Of a stretch of DNA of 64,000 bases, positions 33,791 to 42,459 are shown in pieces; the first letter of the stretch is position 1, and each line of letters starts with the position of its first letter. Under the pieces are notes generated by a model. The model searched no databases and was not told the origin of the DNA. It worked only from the letters and a program-made list of their open reading frames with translations. The position numbers and the translations under genes were made by a program. The DNA comes from Microbacterium sp. (GTDB taxonomy: Bacteria; Actinomycetota; Actinomycetes; Actinomycetales; Microbacteriaceae), in NCBI GenBank assembly GCA_003248655.1, contig QFPM01000004.1, positions 124,001 to 188,000 on the forward strand, in the 5' to 3' direction.

Positions 33791-34075
33791 ATGCGCACGA
33801 CAAAGCAGCTCAGCATCACACTCCCGACGAACATGGCCGAGGCGCTGAAGGAGCGTGTGGCCTCCGGCGCCTACGCGAGCGAGAGCGAGGTCGTCCGCGA
33901 CGGACTGCGCGCCCTGTTCGCCCGCGACGAAGCCGTCGAATCCTGGTTACGCACCGAGGTCGTCGCCTCCTACGACGAGCTACGCGCCGATTCGTCGCGG
34001 GCGATCAGCGCCGCCGACTTGCGCGCCCACCTCGCTGAGCTGCACGCGCAACGGCTCGCGGACCGCGACTCGTGA
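33791..34075 (+). CDS. parD: ParD-like antitoxin
   Basis: The 94-residue protein has an N-terminal ribbon-helix-helix (TKQLSITLPTNMAEALKERVASGAYASESEVVRDGLRALFARDEAVE) and a C-terminal toxin-binding segment. It overlaps the toxin start by 4 bases (GTGA), the standard coupling for ParDE. The C-terminal part (ISAADLRAHLAELHAQR) probably wraps the toxin. The pair sits directly downstream of tRNA-Leu, a frequent site of gene gain. Confidence 0.9.
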   Translation: MRTTKQLSITLPTNMAEALKERVASGAYASESEVVRDGLRALFARDEAVESWLRTEVVASYDELRADSSRAISAADLRAHLAELHAQRLADRDS

Positions 34076-34386
34076 CCCGGAGCGTCGTCTACTCGCCGCG
34101 CGCCAGGCAACAGCTCACCGACCTTTACCTATGGATCGCGGAGCAGTCCGGCTTCCCGCACCGTACGGAGGGGTACGTTGCCGAGATTTTCGACTTCTGC
34201 GACGGCCTTGCCGAGTTCCCTCTGATCGGCCTGGCCCGGGATGATCTGCGGCCGGGGCTTCGGGTCGTCGGGTTCCGCCACCGCGCCGTCATCGCCTTCG
34301 CCGTCCACGAAGCGACGGTTGAGATCCACGGCGTGTACTACGGCGGCCAGGACTACGAAGCCCTCGTCGCGGTGGAGGATGCCTGA
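34072..34386 (+). CDS. parE: ParE/RelE-family toxin
   Basis: The 104-residue protein matches the ParE fold: VVYSPRARQQLTDLYLWIAEQSGFPHRTEGYVAEIFDFCDGLAEFPLIGLARDDLRPGLRVVGFRHRAVIAFAV followed by VEIHGVYYGGQDYEAL. ParE toxins poison DNA gyrase; some relatives act on mRNA, and which applies cannot be told. GTG 34072 overlaps the antitoxin stop. The toxin looks intact. Confidence 0.9.
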   Translation: MTRSVVYSPRARQQLTDLYLWIAEQSGFPHRTEGYVAEIFDFCDGLAEFPLIGLARDDLRPGLRVVGFRHRAVIAFAVHEATVEIHGVYYGGQDYEALVAVEDA

Positions 34387-34449
34387 CGTCTATCCGCTTG
34401 GACGCGAGCCGATCGAGTACGACGTGACGGGCGGCACCGGGCATCCGGG

Positions 34450-34455
34450 TAGCGT
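34450..34455 (+). promoter_or_regulatory. -10 box of the M20 peptidase gene
   Basis: TAGCGT lies 6 nt before the ATG at 34462. Confidence 0.5.
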
Positions 34456-34461
34456 GGGGGC

Positions 34462-35760
34462 ATGTCCGAGCCAGACCTTCCCGAGGTGGCGCGCATCGCG
34501 CGCGACCTGATCCGATTCGACACGACGAATTACGGGGAGGGCCGCTCGCACGGCGAGCGCGAGGCCGCCGAGTACGTCGGTAGGTTCCTCGAGTCGCTCG
34601 GCCTGACTCCCGAGTACTACGAGCCGATCCCGCGCCGCACGAACGTGCTGGCGCGCGTGCCCGGCCGCGACCCGAACAAGCCGGCGCTCGTGCTCCACGG
34701 CCACCTCGACGTCGTGCCTGCCGTCGCGGACGACTGGAGCGTCGACCCGTTCGAGGGCGTCGTGAAGGACGGGATGCTGTGGGGCCGCGGCGCCGTCGAC
34801 ATGAAGGACATGGATGCCATGATCCTGGCATCCGTCGCAGAGCTCCTGCGCGCGGGGGAGCAGCCCGAGCGCGACCTCGTGCTCGTCTTCTTCGCCGACG
34901 AGGAGAACGGCGGCGTGGAAGGCTCGCAGCTCGTCGTCCGCGATCGCGCGGAGTGGTTCGCAGGCGCGACCGAAGCGATCAGCGAGGTCGGCGGGTACTC
35001 CATTGGCGTCGGTGACGGGCGTGCGTACCTGCTGCAGGTGGGCGAGAAGGCGCTCGTCTGGCTGCGGCTGCGCGCCCGCGGCACCGCGGGCCACGGCAGC
35101 CGTTTCCATCCCGATAACGCGGTCACCCGGCTCGCCGAGGCGGTCGCCGCGCTCGGCCGCACCTCGTGGCCGATCGAGCTCACCGGCACGACGCGCCAGA
35201 CGGTCGACGGACTCGCGGCCATCTGCGGGCTCGGCGAGGGCGCCGATCCCGACACCGTCGCCGAGGCGACCGGCCCGGCATCCGGGTTCTTGCGGTCGAC
35301 CTTCCGCACGACGACGAACCCGACGGGGCTCACGGCGGGCTACAAGCACAACGTCATCCCCGACGCGGCCGTCGCGACGATCGATGTACGCACGCTCCCC
35401 GGTCAGGAGGATGCCGTCCTCGCCGAGATCCAGGGCATCGTCGGCGACGACATCGTGATCGACATCTCGCACCGCGACATCGGGCTCGAGGTGCCGTTCG
35501 CGGGCGAGCTCGTCGAGGCGATGGTGGGTGCGCTCGGGCGGCACGATCCTGGCGTCCCGGTTGTCCCGTACCTGATGGGCGGCGGCACCGACAACAAGGC
35601 GCTCGCCGAGCTCGGCATCGCCGGATACGGCTTCGCGCCGTTGCGGCTTCCGGCAGACCTCGACTTCACGGGTATGTTCCATGGAGTGGATGAGCGCGTC
35701 CCGATCGATGCTCTCGTGTTCGGGCAGCGCGTGCTGACCGACCTGCTCCGCACGTACTGA
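34462..35760 (+). CDS. M20/M25/M40 family metallopeptidase
   Basis: The 432-residue protein has the M20 metal and catalytic motifs: VLHGHLDVVPA (His, Asp), WGRGAVDMKDMDA (bridging Asp), FFADEENGGVEGSQ (catalytic Glu pair), the dimerisation-domain ARGTAGHGSRFHPDNAVTRL and a C-terminal GGGTDNKAL with FHGVDERVPIDAL (last His ligand). The substrate is probably a dipeptide or N-acyl amino acid. It is a cytoplasmic enzyme with no signal peptide. uppP follows 33 bases later and may be co-transcribed. Confidence 0.92.
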   Translation: MSEPDLPEVARIARDLIRFDTTNYGEGRSHGEREAAEYVGRFLESLGLTPEYYEPIPRRTNVLARVPGRDPNKPALVLHGHLDVVPAVADDWSVDPFEGVVKDGMLWGRGAVDMKDMDAMILASVAELLRAGEQPERDLVLVFFADEENGGVEGSQLVVRDRAEWFAGATEAISEVGGYSIGVGDGRAYLLQVGEKALVWLRLRARGTAGHGSRFHPDNAVTRLAEAVAALGRTSWPIELTGTTRQTVDGLAAICGLGEGADPDTVAEATGPASGFLRSTFRTTTNPTGLTAGYKHNVIPDAAVATIDVRTLPGQEDAVLAEIQGIVGDDIVIDISHRDIGLEVPFAGELVEAMVGALGRHDPGVPVVPYLMGGGTDNKALAELGIAGYGFAPLRLPADLDFTGMFHGVDERVPIDALVFGQRVLTDLLRTY

Positions 35761-35793
35761 GCCCCACCCTGCATCCGTTCTGAAAGGCCGCGC

Positions 35794-36624
35794 ATGCTGT
35801 TCGACGCGATCATCCTCGGCATCGTCCAGGGCCTGACCGAGTTCCTGCCGATCTCCTCGAGCGCGCACCTGCGCATCGTCGGCGAGTTCCTGCCGTCGGC
35901 CGAGGACCCCGGTGCGACCTTCACTGCGATCACGCAGATCGGCACCGAGCTGGCGGTGCTTGTCTACTTCTGGAAGAAGATCGTCCGCATCATCGGACGC
36001 TGGTTCCGCTCGCTCACCGGCGCGGTTCCGCGCAACGACCCGGATGCACGCATGGGCTGGATCATCATCATCGGCACGCTCCCGATCGTCATCCTCGGGT
36101 TCCTCTTCCAGGACGTCATCCGCGATACGTTCCGAAACCTCTGGCTCGTCGCGATCGTGCTGATCGTGTTCGGCCTCATCCTCGGAGCGGCGGATGCCCT
36201 CGGCCGCCGCACCCGCGAAGAGCGCGACCTGACCTATCCGCACGGGCTCGCGCTCGGCGCGGCGCAGGCCCTCGCCCTCATCCCCGGCGTCTCCCGCTCG
36301 GGCGCGACGACGACGATGGGTCTCGCGCTCGGCTACACGCGGCCTGCCGCCGCCGAGGTCGCGTTCCTGCTCGCCGTGCCAGCGGTGTTCGGCAGTGGGC
36401 TCTACGAGCTGTACCACGCGATCAAAGAACCCGGCTCGGCGGTTTTCACGGGCGTCGAGACCCTCGTCGCCACCGTCGTCGCCTTCGCCGTCGGTCTCGC
36501 CGTGATCGCGTTCCTCATGCGGTACCTCAAGCGCGGCAGCTTCCTGCCGTTCGTCGTCTACCGCGTCGTTCTCGGCATCGTGCTGATCGCCCTACTCAGC
36601 CTCGGGGTGCTCCAGGCCTACTGA
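35794..36624 (+). CDS. uppP: Undecaprenyl-diphosphate phosphatase UppP (BacA)
   Basis: The 276-residue, roughly eight-helix membrane protein has both active-site motifs: QGLTEFLPISSSAHLRI near residue 13 and LIPGVSRSGATTTMGLALG near residue 165. It recycles the undecaprenyl carrier for peptidoglycan synthesis and can give bacitracin resistance. A GAAAGG precedes the ATG. The gene ends at a palindromic element facing the PAC2 gene. Confidence 0.96.
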   Translation: MLFDAIILGIVQGLTEFLPISSSAHLRIVGEFLPSAEDPGATFTAITQIGTELAVLVYFWKKIVRIIGRWFRSLTGAVPRNDPDARMGWIIIIGTLPIVILGFLFQDVIRDTFRNLWLVAIVLIVFGLILGAADALGRRTREERDLTYPHGLALGAAQALALIPGVSRSGATTTMGLALGYTRPAAAEVAFLLAVPAVFGSGLYELYHAIKEPGSAVFTGVETLVATVVAFAVGLAVIAFLMRYLKRGSFLPFVVYRVVLGIVLIALLSLGVLQAY

Positions 36625-36631
36625 CCCGCGT

Positions 36632-36696
36632 GAGAAACCACTGTGCGCCTGAGAAACCACGGCGCGCCTGGTTTCTCAGGCGGCGAGTGGTTTCTC
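36632..36696. repeat. Four-arm GAGAAACCAC palindromic element (copy II)
   Basis: GAGAAACCAC lies at 36,632-36,641 and 36,651-36,660, with inverted arms at 36,668-36,677 and 36,687-36,696. The inner arms pair over 12 bp (CCTGAGAAACCA and its complement). It matches copy I at 9,821-9,885 in arm sequence and spacing. It separates convergent uppP and PAC2 genes. Confidence 0.87.
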
Positions 36697-36727
36697 GCGA
36701 GACCTGACGCGCGGCGAGTGCGGCGCG

Positions 36728-37618
36728 CTACGACCGGCGCGGGCCTTCGGGGCCGAAGCCGCCGGGCCCCTTCGATCCGTCGCCGCCGCCGCGGCGGAGG
36801 TACCGCTCGAACTCCTGCGCGATCGCATCGCCCGACGCCTCGGGCGAGTCCCCCGTGTCGCGGGTCTGCTCGAGCTGATGGATGTACTCGGTCATCTCCT
36901 CGTCATCCGACGCGGCGGCATCGATGGATGCCTCCCACGCGAGCGCCTCGGCGGGCAGCTCTCCGCGCGGGATGACCGCGCCGGTGATCTCCGACAGTCG
37001 GTCGACCAGGGCCAGAGTCGCCTTGGGCGAGGGCGTGTGGCCCGCGACGTAATGCGGCACGCTCGCCCAGAGGGCCGCGCACGGGATGCCGGCGGCCTCG
37101 GAGGCCGCGGAGAGGATCGTGAGGATGCCGGCCGGCCCCTCGTACGTCGGCTTCTCGAGCCCGAGGGCGGTGCGAAGCGCCTCGTTCTCGCTCCCCGCGA
37201 AGACCGAGATGGGCCGCGTGTGCGGCACGTCGGACATCATCGAGCCGAGTGCGACCATGCCCGTGATGTCCTCCTGCAACGCCGCGTCGATGATCTCGCC
37301 GACGAACGCCTGCCAGGCCCTGGCCGGCTCGTATCCCGACAGCAGCCAGAGTCGCGTGCCGTCTGGCTCGGGAGAGGCGGGGTGCAGGGGGCGCCAGAGC
37401 GTCGCATCGGGCCAAACGATGCTGCGAGCGCCGTCGGCATCCATCCGCACCTGCGGGCGCGTGTACTGGTAGTCGAAGTAGAGCTCGGGATCGACGGCGA
37501 ACACCTCGCGGTAGGCACCGGACTCGCGGACGTGCGCGACAGCGGCCGAGGCGGCCTCGCCCGCGTCGTTCCACCCGTCGAAGGCGACCACGAGAACCCG
37601 CTGACCCAGTTCGTCCAC
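36728..37618 (-). CDS. PAC2 family protein (proteasome assembly chaperone-like)
   Basis: The 296-residue protein has the PAC2 fold features VLVVAFDGWNDAGEAASAAVAH, RPQVRMDADGARSIVWPDATLW, VALGSMMSDVPHTRP, and YEGPAGILTILSAASEAAGIPCAALWASVPHYVAGHTPSPKATLAL. Actinobacterial PAC2 proteins are named for likeness to eukaryotic proteasome assembly chaperones; the true role is unknown. GTG at 37618 is favoured because AGGAG lies 4 bases upstream; ATG at 37630 would add four residues and follows TATCGT. It is divergent from the HAD-trmI run. Confidence 0.88.
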   Translation of the reverse strand: MDELGQRVLVVAFDGWNDAGEAASAAVAHVRESGAYREVFAVDPELYFDYQYTRPQVRMDADGARSIVWPDATLWRPLHPASPEPDGTRLWLLSGYEPARAWQAFVGEIIDAALQEDITGMVALGSMMSDVPHTRPISVFAGSENEALRTALGLEKPTYEGPAGILTILSAASEAAGIPCAALWASVPHYVAGHTPSPKATLALVDRLSEITGAVIPRGELPAEALAWEASIDAAASDDEEMTEYIHQLEQTRDTGDSPEASGDAIAQEFERYLRRGGGDGSKGPGGFGPEGPRRS

Positions 37619-37692
37619 ACCGCTCCTCATCGTTCGTGAACCGTTGCCCCCACGATACGCGTCGCGCCGCGGGCGCGGGCGCGACGACGCCG

Positions 37693-37698
37693 TAGCAT
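37693..37698 (+). promoter_or_regulatory. -10 box of the HAD-trmI operon
   Basis: TAGCAT lies 6 nt before the ATG at 37705. Confidence 0.5.
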
Positions 37699-37704
37699 GG
37701 AGGG

Positions 37705-38400
37705 ATGAGCTCCTCGGCATCCACCTCTGCGATGCCGAAGGCGGTCCTGTGGGACATGGACGGGACCCTCGTCAACACCGAGCGGTACTGGATGGCCGCC
37801 GAGACGGCGCTCGTCGAGAGCTTCGGCGGCACGTGGACGCACGAGCAGGCGCTGACTCTCGTCGGCAAAGGTCTCGAGACGTCGGCGGCGATCCTGCAGG
37901 ATGCCGGCGTGCGCATGAGTTCGCACGAGATTGTCGAGCATCTGACCGCCGAGGTGATGGACGCCCTCGTCGAGCTCGGCCCGCCCCTTCGTCCGGGCGC
38001 GCTCGAGTTGCTGACTGCACTGAGGGCCGAAGGTGTGCCGTGCGCTCTCGTCACGATGTCGTTGCGGCGCATGGCCGAGCAGGTCGTGGCCGCGCTGCCG
38101 GACGGCACGTTCGACCTCATCGTGTCGGGCGACGACGCGACCCGGCCCAAACCATTCCCTGACGCGTACCTGCAGGCGTGCGCGGGCCTCGGGATCGAGC
38201 CGCGCGACGCCGTCGCGATCGAGGACTCGCCGACAGGAGTGCGTTCGGCCGTCACGGCGGGCGTCGCGACGATCGGCGTGCCGCTCATGGTTTCGCTCGA
38301 GGGCACCGGCGCGCACGCGCTGTGGCCGACGCTCGAGGGTCGCACCCCTTCCGGCATCGCCGACTTCCACGCGGCGCGCGGCGCGAAAGGCACCGAATGA
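37705..38400 (+). CDS. HAD superfamily hydrolase (beta-phosphoglucomutase-like)
   Basis: The 231-residue protein has motif I VLWDMDGTLVNTERYW, motif II LVTMS, the Lys of RPKPFPDAY and motif IV AIEDSPTGVRSA. The cap domain between residues about 25 and 90 fits subfamily I. It dephosphorylates or mutates a small phosphosugar; the substrate is unknown. Its stop overlaps the trmI ATG by 4 bases, a gene pair often conserved in actinobacteria. Confidence 0.92.
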   Translation: MSSSASTSAMPKAVLWDMDGTLVNTERYWMAAETALVESFGGTWTHEQALTLVGKGLETSAAILQDAGVRMSSHEIVEHLTAEVMDALVELGPPLRPGALELLTALRAEGVPCALVTMSLRRMAEQVVAALPDGTFDLIVSGDDATRPKPFPDAYLQACAGLGIEPRDAVAIEDSPTGVRSAVTAGVATIGVPLMVSLEGTGAHALWPTLEGRTPSGIADFHAARGAKGTE

Positions 38401-39443
38401 CGACCGACCCGACCGGCGACGCCGCTGTCGACCAGCGCCCGCGCGGCCCGTTCCGCATCGGCGACCGCGTGCAGCTCACCGGCCCCAAGGGTCGCCTGCA
38501 CACCGTGACGCTCCGCGAGGGCGGCGAGCTGCACACCCACCACGGCGTACTGCGGCACGCGGTGATCGTGGGTCAGCCCGACGGCTCGGTCGTGACCAAC
38601 TCGGGCGGGCATGAGTACCTGGCGCTGCGCCCGCTGCTGCGCGATTTCGTCATGTCGATGCCGCGCGGGGCGGCGATCGTCTACCCGAAGGATGCCGCGC
38701 AGATCCTCGCGGTCGCCGACATCTTCCCCGGCGCGACGGTCGTCGAGGCGGGCGTCGGCTCCGGCGCGCTGTCGCTGTGGCTGCTGCGTGCGATCGGCGT
38801 CGAGGGGCGCCTCGTCTCGTTCGAGCGGCGCGCGGAGTTCGCCGAGGTTGCCGCCGCGAACGTCGAGACGTTCCTCGGGCAGGCTCCCGCGAACTGGAGC
38901 ATCGTCGTCGGCGACCTCGCCGAAGAACTCCCCGGAGCGGCCGAACCCGGCACGGTCGACCGGGTCGTGCTCGACATGCTCGCACCGTGGGAGTGCATCG
39001 ACGTCGTCGCCGATGCACTCGCTCCCGGCGGCGTCGTCATCTGCTACGTGGCGACAGCGACCCAGCTGAGCCGCGTCGCCGAGTACCTGCGCGGCACGGG
39101 CCTGTTCACCGACCCCGAGGCGAGCGAGACGATGGTGCGCGGCTGGCACGTCGAGGGGCTCGCGGTGCGCCCCGATCACCGCATGGTCGCGCACACCGGG
39201 TTCCTCGTCTTCGCCCGTCGCCTCGCGCCGGGCGCGGTGCCGCCGGATGTTCGCAAGCGCGCCCTGAAGAAGCCGAGCTACGCCGACGCGGATGTCGAGG
39301 CGTGGACTCCGGGTGCTGTCGGTGACCGCGAGATCACCGACAAGAACCTGCGCAAGCGCGTTCGGGAGGCGCAGCGCGCGCAGAGCGGTGCTCGCCTGGC
39401 ATCCGGTGCCGCCGAAGGAGACGCCGACAGCGCCGTAGACTGA
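38397..39443 (+). CDS. trmI: tRNA (adenine-58-N1)-methyltransferase TrmI
   Basis: The 348-residue protein has an N-terminal beta domain (FRIGDRVQLTGPKGRLHTVTLREGGELHTHHG) and a Rossmann methylase domain: YPKDAAQILAVADIFPGATVVEAGVGSGALSLWLLRAIG (SAM site), SFERR, DRVVLDMLAPWE and VICYVATATQLSRV. It makes m1A58 in tRNA. The C-terminal 50 residues (REITDKNLRKRVREAQ...) are basic. In M. tuberculosis the ortholog is next to the proteasomal ATPase gene; here an FKBP lipoprotein follows directly. Confidence 0.95.
   Translation: MTTDPTGDAAVDQRPRGPFRIGDRVQLTGPKGRLHTVTLREGGELHTHHGVLRHAVIVGQPDGSVVTNSGGHEYLALRPLLRDFVMSMPRGAAIVYPKDAAQILAVADIFPGATVVEAGVGSGALSLWLLRAIGVEGRLVSFERRAEFAEVAAANVETFLGQAPANWSIVVGDLAEELPGAAEPGTVDRVVLDMLAPWECIDVVADALAPGGVVICYVATATQLSRVAEYLRGTGLFTDPEASETMVRGWHVEGLAVRPDHRMVAHTGFLVFARRLAPGAVPPDVRKRALKKPSYADADVEAWTPGAVGDREITDKNLRKRVREAQRAQSGARLASGAAEGDADSAVD
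39436..39441 (+). promoter_or_regulatory. -10 box of the FKBP lipoprotein gene
   Basis: TAGACT lies 6 nt before the GTG at 39448 and overlaps the trmI stop codon. Confidence 0.5.
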
Positions 39444-39447
39444 TCCG

Positions 39448-40371
39448 GTGCTTCGGATCCCTGCCGTCATCGCCGTCCTCGGCCTGTCCGCCCTGACTCT
39501 CGCGGCGTGCTCGTCTGCCCCCGCAGCCGCGAGCTGCGACCGCGTCGACTCGACGACGTCGGCGCTGGAGCTGATCCAGCCGTCGGGTGCGCAGGGGTCG
39601 CCCGAGATCTCCCTCGACGCGCCCGTCTACGTCGACGACACCGTCTTCACCGACGTCACGGTCGGAAACGGTCCGCGTGTCACCAGCGACGCGCAGGATG
39701 TCGTGTTCACCGTCGCCATCGCGAACGGCGCCACGGGCAAGTCGATCCTGACGTCGGGAACCCAGGTGCAGCCGCTGTCGAGCTGGCGCGAGAACTACGC
39801 CGGGCTCGCGAAGCTCATGATGTGCGCAACCGAGGGCTCGCGCATCGTCGGTGCCATTCCAGCGAGCGACCTGTCCGCCGATGCCGCGCAGAACTTCGGG
39901 GTCGCCGAGGATCAGTCGATCGCCGTGACCCTCGACCTCGACCACGTGTACCTGGCCGCCGCGGACGGCGTGCCGCAGTACAACGACCGCAGGGGAATGC
40001 CGTCGGTCGTGCTCGCGCCGGGCGGCCGCCCGGGCATCACGATCCCCGATGCGACGCCGCCCTCCGAGCTGGCGGTGGAGCTGCTGAAGAAGGGCACGGG
40101 CGCCGCGAGCACGGACGACGACACCGTGCGCGTGCACTACACGAGCGTGTCGTGGGACACCCGCAAGGTCATCGATTCGACCTGGGAGAGCGGCGCGTCG
40201 ACCGCGGTGACGCCCTCGGACTCGATCCCGTTCGCCCCCGAGCTGATCGGCGCGACCGTCGGGTCGCAGCTGCTGGTCGTCGTGCCCGGGGCATCCGAGG
40301 GCGAATCCGCGACCGTCTACGTCGTCGACATCCTCGGCATCGACCCGCCCGCGGCCGCGACGACACAGTGA
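39448..40371 (+). CDS. FKBP-type peptidyl-prolyl isomerase lipoprotein
   Basis: The 307-residue protein has a signal peptide with lipobox LAAC (Cys21). The C-terminal 95 residues resemble an FKBP domain: VELLKKGTGAASTDDDTVRVHYTSVSWDTRKVIDSTWESG ... APELIGATVGSQLLVVVPG. The first half (ALELIQPSGAQGSPEISLDAPVYVDDTVFTDVTVGNG) looks like a second, degenerate FKBP-like copy. It probably assists folding of exported proteins outside the membrane. Several active-site aromatic residues are not obvious, so catalysis is uncertain. Confidence 0.87.
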   Translation: MLRIPAVIAVLGLSALTLAACSSAPAAASCDRVDSTTSALELIQPSGAQGSPEISLDAPVYVDDTVFTDVTVGNGPRVTSDAQDVVFTVAIANGATGKSILTSGTQVQPLSSWRENYAGLAKLMMCATEGSRIVGAIPASDLSADAAQNFGVAEDQSIAVTLDLDHVYLAAADGVPQYNDRRGMPSVVLAPGGRPGITIPDATPPSELAVELLKKGTGAASTDDDTVRVHYTSVSWDTRKVIDSTWESGASTAVTPSDSIPFAPELIGATVGSQLLVVVPGASEGESATVYVVDILGIDPPAAATTQ

Positions 40372-40403
40372 CGTCGCGCGGCGACTGCCGCACAGCATCC
40401 GCC

Positions 40404-40409
40404 TAGGAT
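40404..40409 (+). promoter_or_regulatory. -10 box of the pafBC operon
   Basis: TAGGAT lies 6 nt before the GTG at 40416. Confidence 0.5.
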
Positions 40410-40415
40410 GGGCGG

Positions 40416-41420
40416 GTGTCCACTGAGACGTCCCGCATCGCGCCGGAGGAGCGCCTGGTGAACCTCGTCGTCGCCCTGATGGCGACCGAGCAGGGTCTCA
40501 CGAAGGACACGATCCTCTCGTCGGTCTCCGGCTACCGGGAGCAGAGCTCCGGCGGTGCATCGAAGGATGCCCTGGAGAAGATGTTCGAACGCGACAAGCA
40601 GACGCTGCGCTCCCTCGGCATTCAGGTCGAGACGATCGGCGACTATGCCGACCCGGACGATCTCCGCGAAGCGCGGTACCGCATTCCGACGGCGGAATAC
40701 GAGCTGCCCGCAGACATCAACTTCACGCCCGCCGAACTCGCGGTGCTCAACCTCGCCGGCGCCGTGTGGAGCGAGAGCTCGATGTCGGCCGACGCTCGCC
40801 GAGGTCTGCGCAAGATCCGTGCGCTCGGCATCGACGTCGATGAGCCGATCATCGGCTACGCGCCCCGTATCAGCCTGCGCGAGCCGTCGTTCGCGCCGCT
40901 GCAGCGGGCGATCGAGCAGGGGCGCGTCGTGCGGTTCTCGTACCTGAAGGCCGGTGAGGATGCCGCGCGTCAGCGCACCTTCCGGCCGCTCGCCCTCGTC
41001 GAGTACGAGGCGCGCTGGCACGTGTACGGCTTCGATCTCGGTCAGGACGACACCCGGACGTTCCTGCTGTCGCGGATCGCGTCGGACGTCGAGATCACGA
41101 CGACGTCGTTCGATCTCGCCGAACGCGACCACGCGGGAGAGCGGGCGCTCGCCGGGCTCGCAGCCCTCGCCGCGCGCCAGCAGGCCCTTCTCGAGGTGGC
41201 ACCGGGAACCGAGGCTGCGCTGCGGCTGAGCCGGCGGGCGACGCCCGCGGAGCAGGGCATCCACGTGCCGTACGTCGACGTGCACATTTTCGCCGACGAG
41301 CTCGCGTCGTACGGCCCCGAGGTGCGGGTGGTCGAACCGGAATCCCTGCGTGATCAGGTGATCGCGCGACTTGAGCGCGTGCTGGCGCTGCACTCCGATC
41401 AGACCGAGGATGCCGCGTGA
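40416..41420 (+). CDS. pafB: WYL-domain transcription regulator PafB
   Basis: The 334-residue protein has an N-terminal winged helix-turn-helix (EERLVNLVVALMATEQGLTKDTILSSVSGY ... LEKMFERDKQTLRSLGIQVE), a WYL domain (PLQRAIEQGRVVRFSYLKAGEDAARQRTFRPLALVEYEARWHVYGFDL) and a WCX-like C-terminus. PafB and PafC together activate the LexA-independent DNA damage response in mycobacteria. GTG start. The stop overlaps pafC by 4 bases. The gene keeps its place before tatA although no pafA lies upstream. Confidence 0.93.
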   Translation: MSTETSRIAPEERLVNLVVALMATEQGLTKDTILSSVSGYREQSSGGASKDALEKMFERDKQTLRSLGIQVETIGDYADPDDLREARYRIPTAEYELPADINFTPAELAVLNLAGAVWSESSMSADARRGLRKIRALGIDVDEPIIGYAPRISLREPSFAPLQRAIEQGRVVRFSYLKAGEDAARQRTFRPLALVEYEARWHVYGFDLGQDDTRTFLLSRIASDVEITTTSFDLAERDHAGERALAGLAALAARQQALLEVAPGTEAALRLSRRATPAEQGIHVPYVDVHIFADELASYGPEVRVVEPESLRDQVIARLERVLALHSDQTEDAA

Positions 41421-42376
41421 GCGCCGCGAAGCCGCTCCTCGCGACCGAGCGTGCGGCGCTCATCCTGCAGCTGGTTCCGTACCTGGTGGGCAAGGGCGAG
41501 GTGTCGCTCGCCGAGGCCGCCGACGAGTTCGAGGTGACCGCCGAGCAGATGCGGAGCATGGTCGAGAAGCTGACGGTCATCGGCCTGCCGGGCGACGGCG
41601 GCTTCTGGCAGATGGCCAACGACCTGTTCGACATCGACTGGGACCTGCTCGACGAGCGCGACCTCATCGTCATCACGAACGCCGTTGGTCTCGAGCGCAC
41701 GCCGCGGCTCACCGCGCGTGAAGCGGCGGCCCTGCTGGCGGGGCTGCAGCTCGCGGCATCCCTCCCCGGCGTCGGCGACGCGGGAGTCGTACCGAACCTG
41801 CTCGCAAAGCTCGCGCGGGGTGCGTCGAGCGCTCCCGCCGACGTCATCGTGGCGCCGCAGGCCGTGGATGCCGTGCGAGTCGCCGTGACCGAGGCGCTTC
41901 GGCGCGGCGTCGCGGTCTCGTTCGACTACCGCGCTCCCGACGCGCCCGTCACGACGCGGACGGTCGATCCGGTCAAGGTGCACATTGCGGGCGGCGAGTG
42001 GTACCTGCAGGGGTGGTGTCATCTGCGGGGGGCCATGCGCACCTTCCACCTCGACCGGGTCTCGGACGTGCGGCTCACCGACATCGCGACGACGCATTCC
42101 GCCGATGCGGTGCCCGAGCTGTTCGAGCCCGCGGCATCCGACGTCGAAGTCGACGTGCGCTACCGCGCGGGGGCGGCGCCGCTCCTCGCGGACTACGTGG
42201 TCGCCGACCGCGAGGAGCAAGACGGCATCCGCACGGCGAGCATGCGCCTCGGCGACCCGCGCAGCCTCAAACGTCTCGCGGCGCGCCTCGGCGGCGATCT
42301 CGAGGTGCGCGGCCCCGGCGACGCGCGTGACGCGGCGGCCGCGTGGGCACGGGCCGGCCTCGACCAGTACCGCTGA
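41417..42376 (+). CDS. pafC: WYL-domain transcription regulator PafC
   Basis: The 319-residue paralog of PafB has an N-terminal winged helix region (RAALILQLVPYLVGKGEVSLAEAADEFEVTAEQMRSMVEKL), a middle AREAAALLAGLQLAASL helix region and a WYL domain (ALRRGVAVSFDYRAPDAPVTTRTVDPVKVHIAGGEWYLQGWCHLRGAMRTFHLDRV). It probably pairs with PafB. GTG start coupled to pafB. tatA follows after 83 bases with its own TAGACT at 42,427-42,432. Confidence 0.93.
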   Translation: MSAAKPLLATERAALILQLVPYLVGKGEVSLAEAADEFEVTAEQMRSMVEKLTVIGLPGDGGFWQMANDLFDIDWDLLDERDLIVITNAVGLERTPRLTAREAAALLAGLQLAASLPGVGDAGVVPNLLAKLARGASSAPADVIVAPQAVDAVRVAVTEALRRGVAVSFDYRAPDAPVTTRTVDPVKVHIAGGEWYLQGWCHLRGAMRTFHLDRVSDVRLTDIATTHSADAVPELFEPAASDVEVDVRYRAGAAPLLADYVVADREEQDGIRTASMRLGDPRSLKRLAARLGGDLEVRGPGDARDAAAAWARAGLDQYR

Positions 42377-42459
42377 CTCGGCGGGGCGCGCCGACGCGCC
42401 CGGTGCCCGTTCAGACGCCAGCAGGTAGACTGAGCGCACGCTTCTGACAAGGGGATGCA

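Noticed and set aside
33509..34386. An integrated element at tRNA-Leu
   Set aside because: No integrase gene and no repeated tRNA 3' end were found downstream; only the ParDE pair is present.
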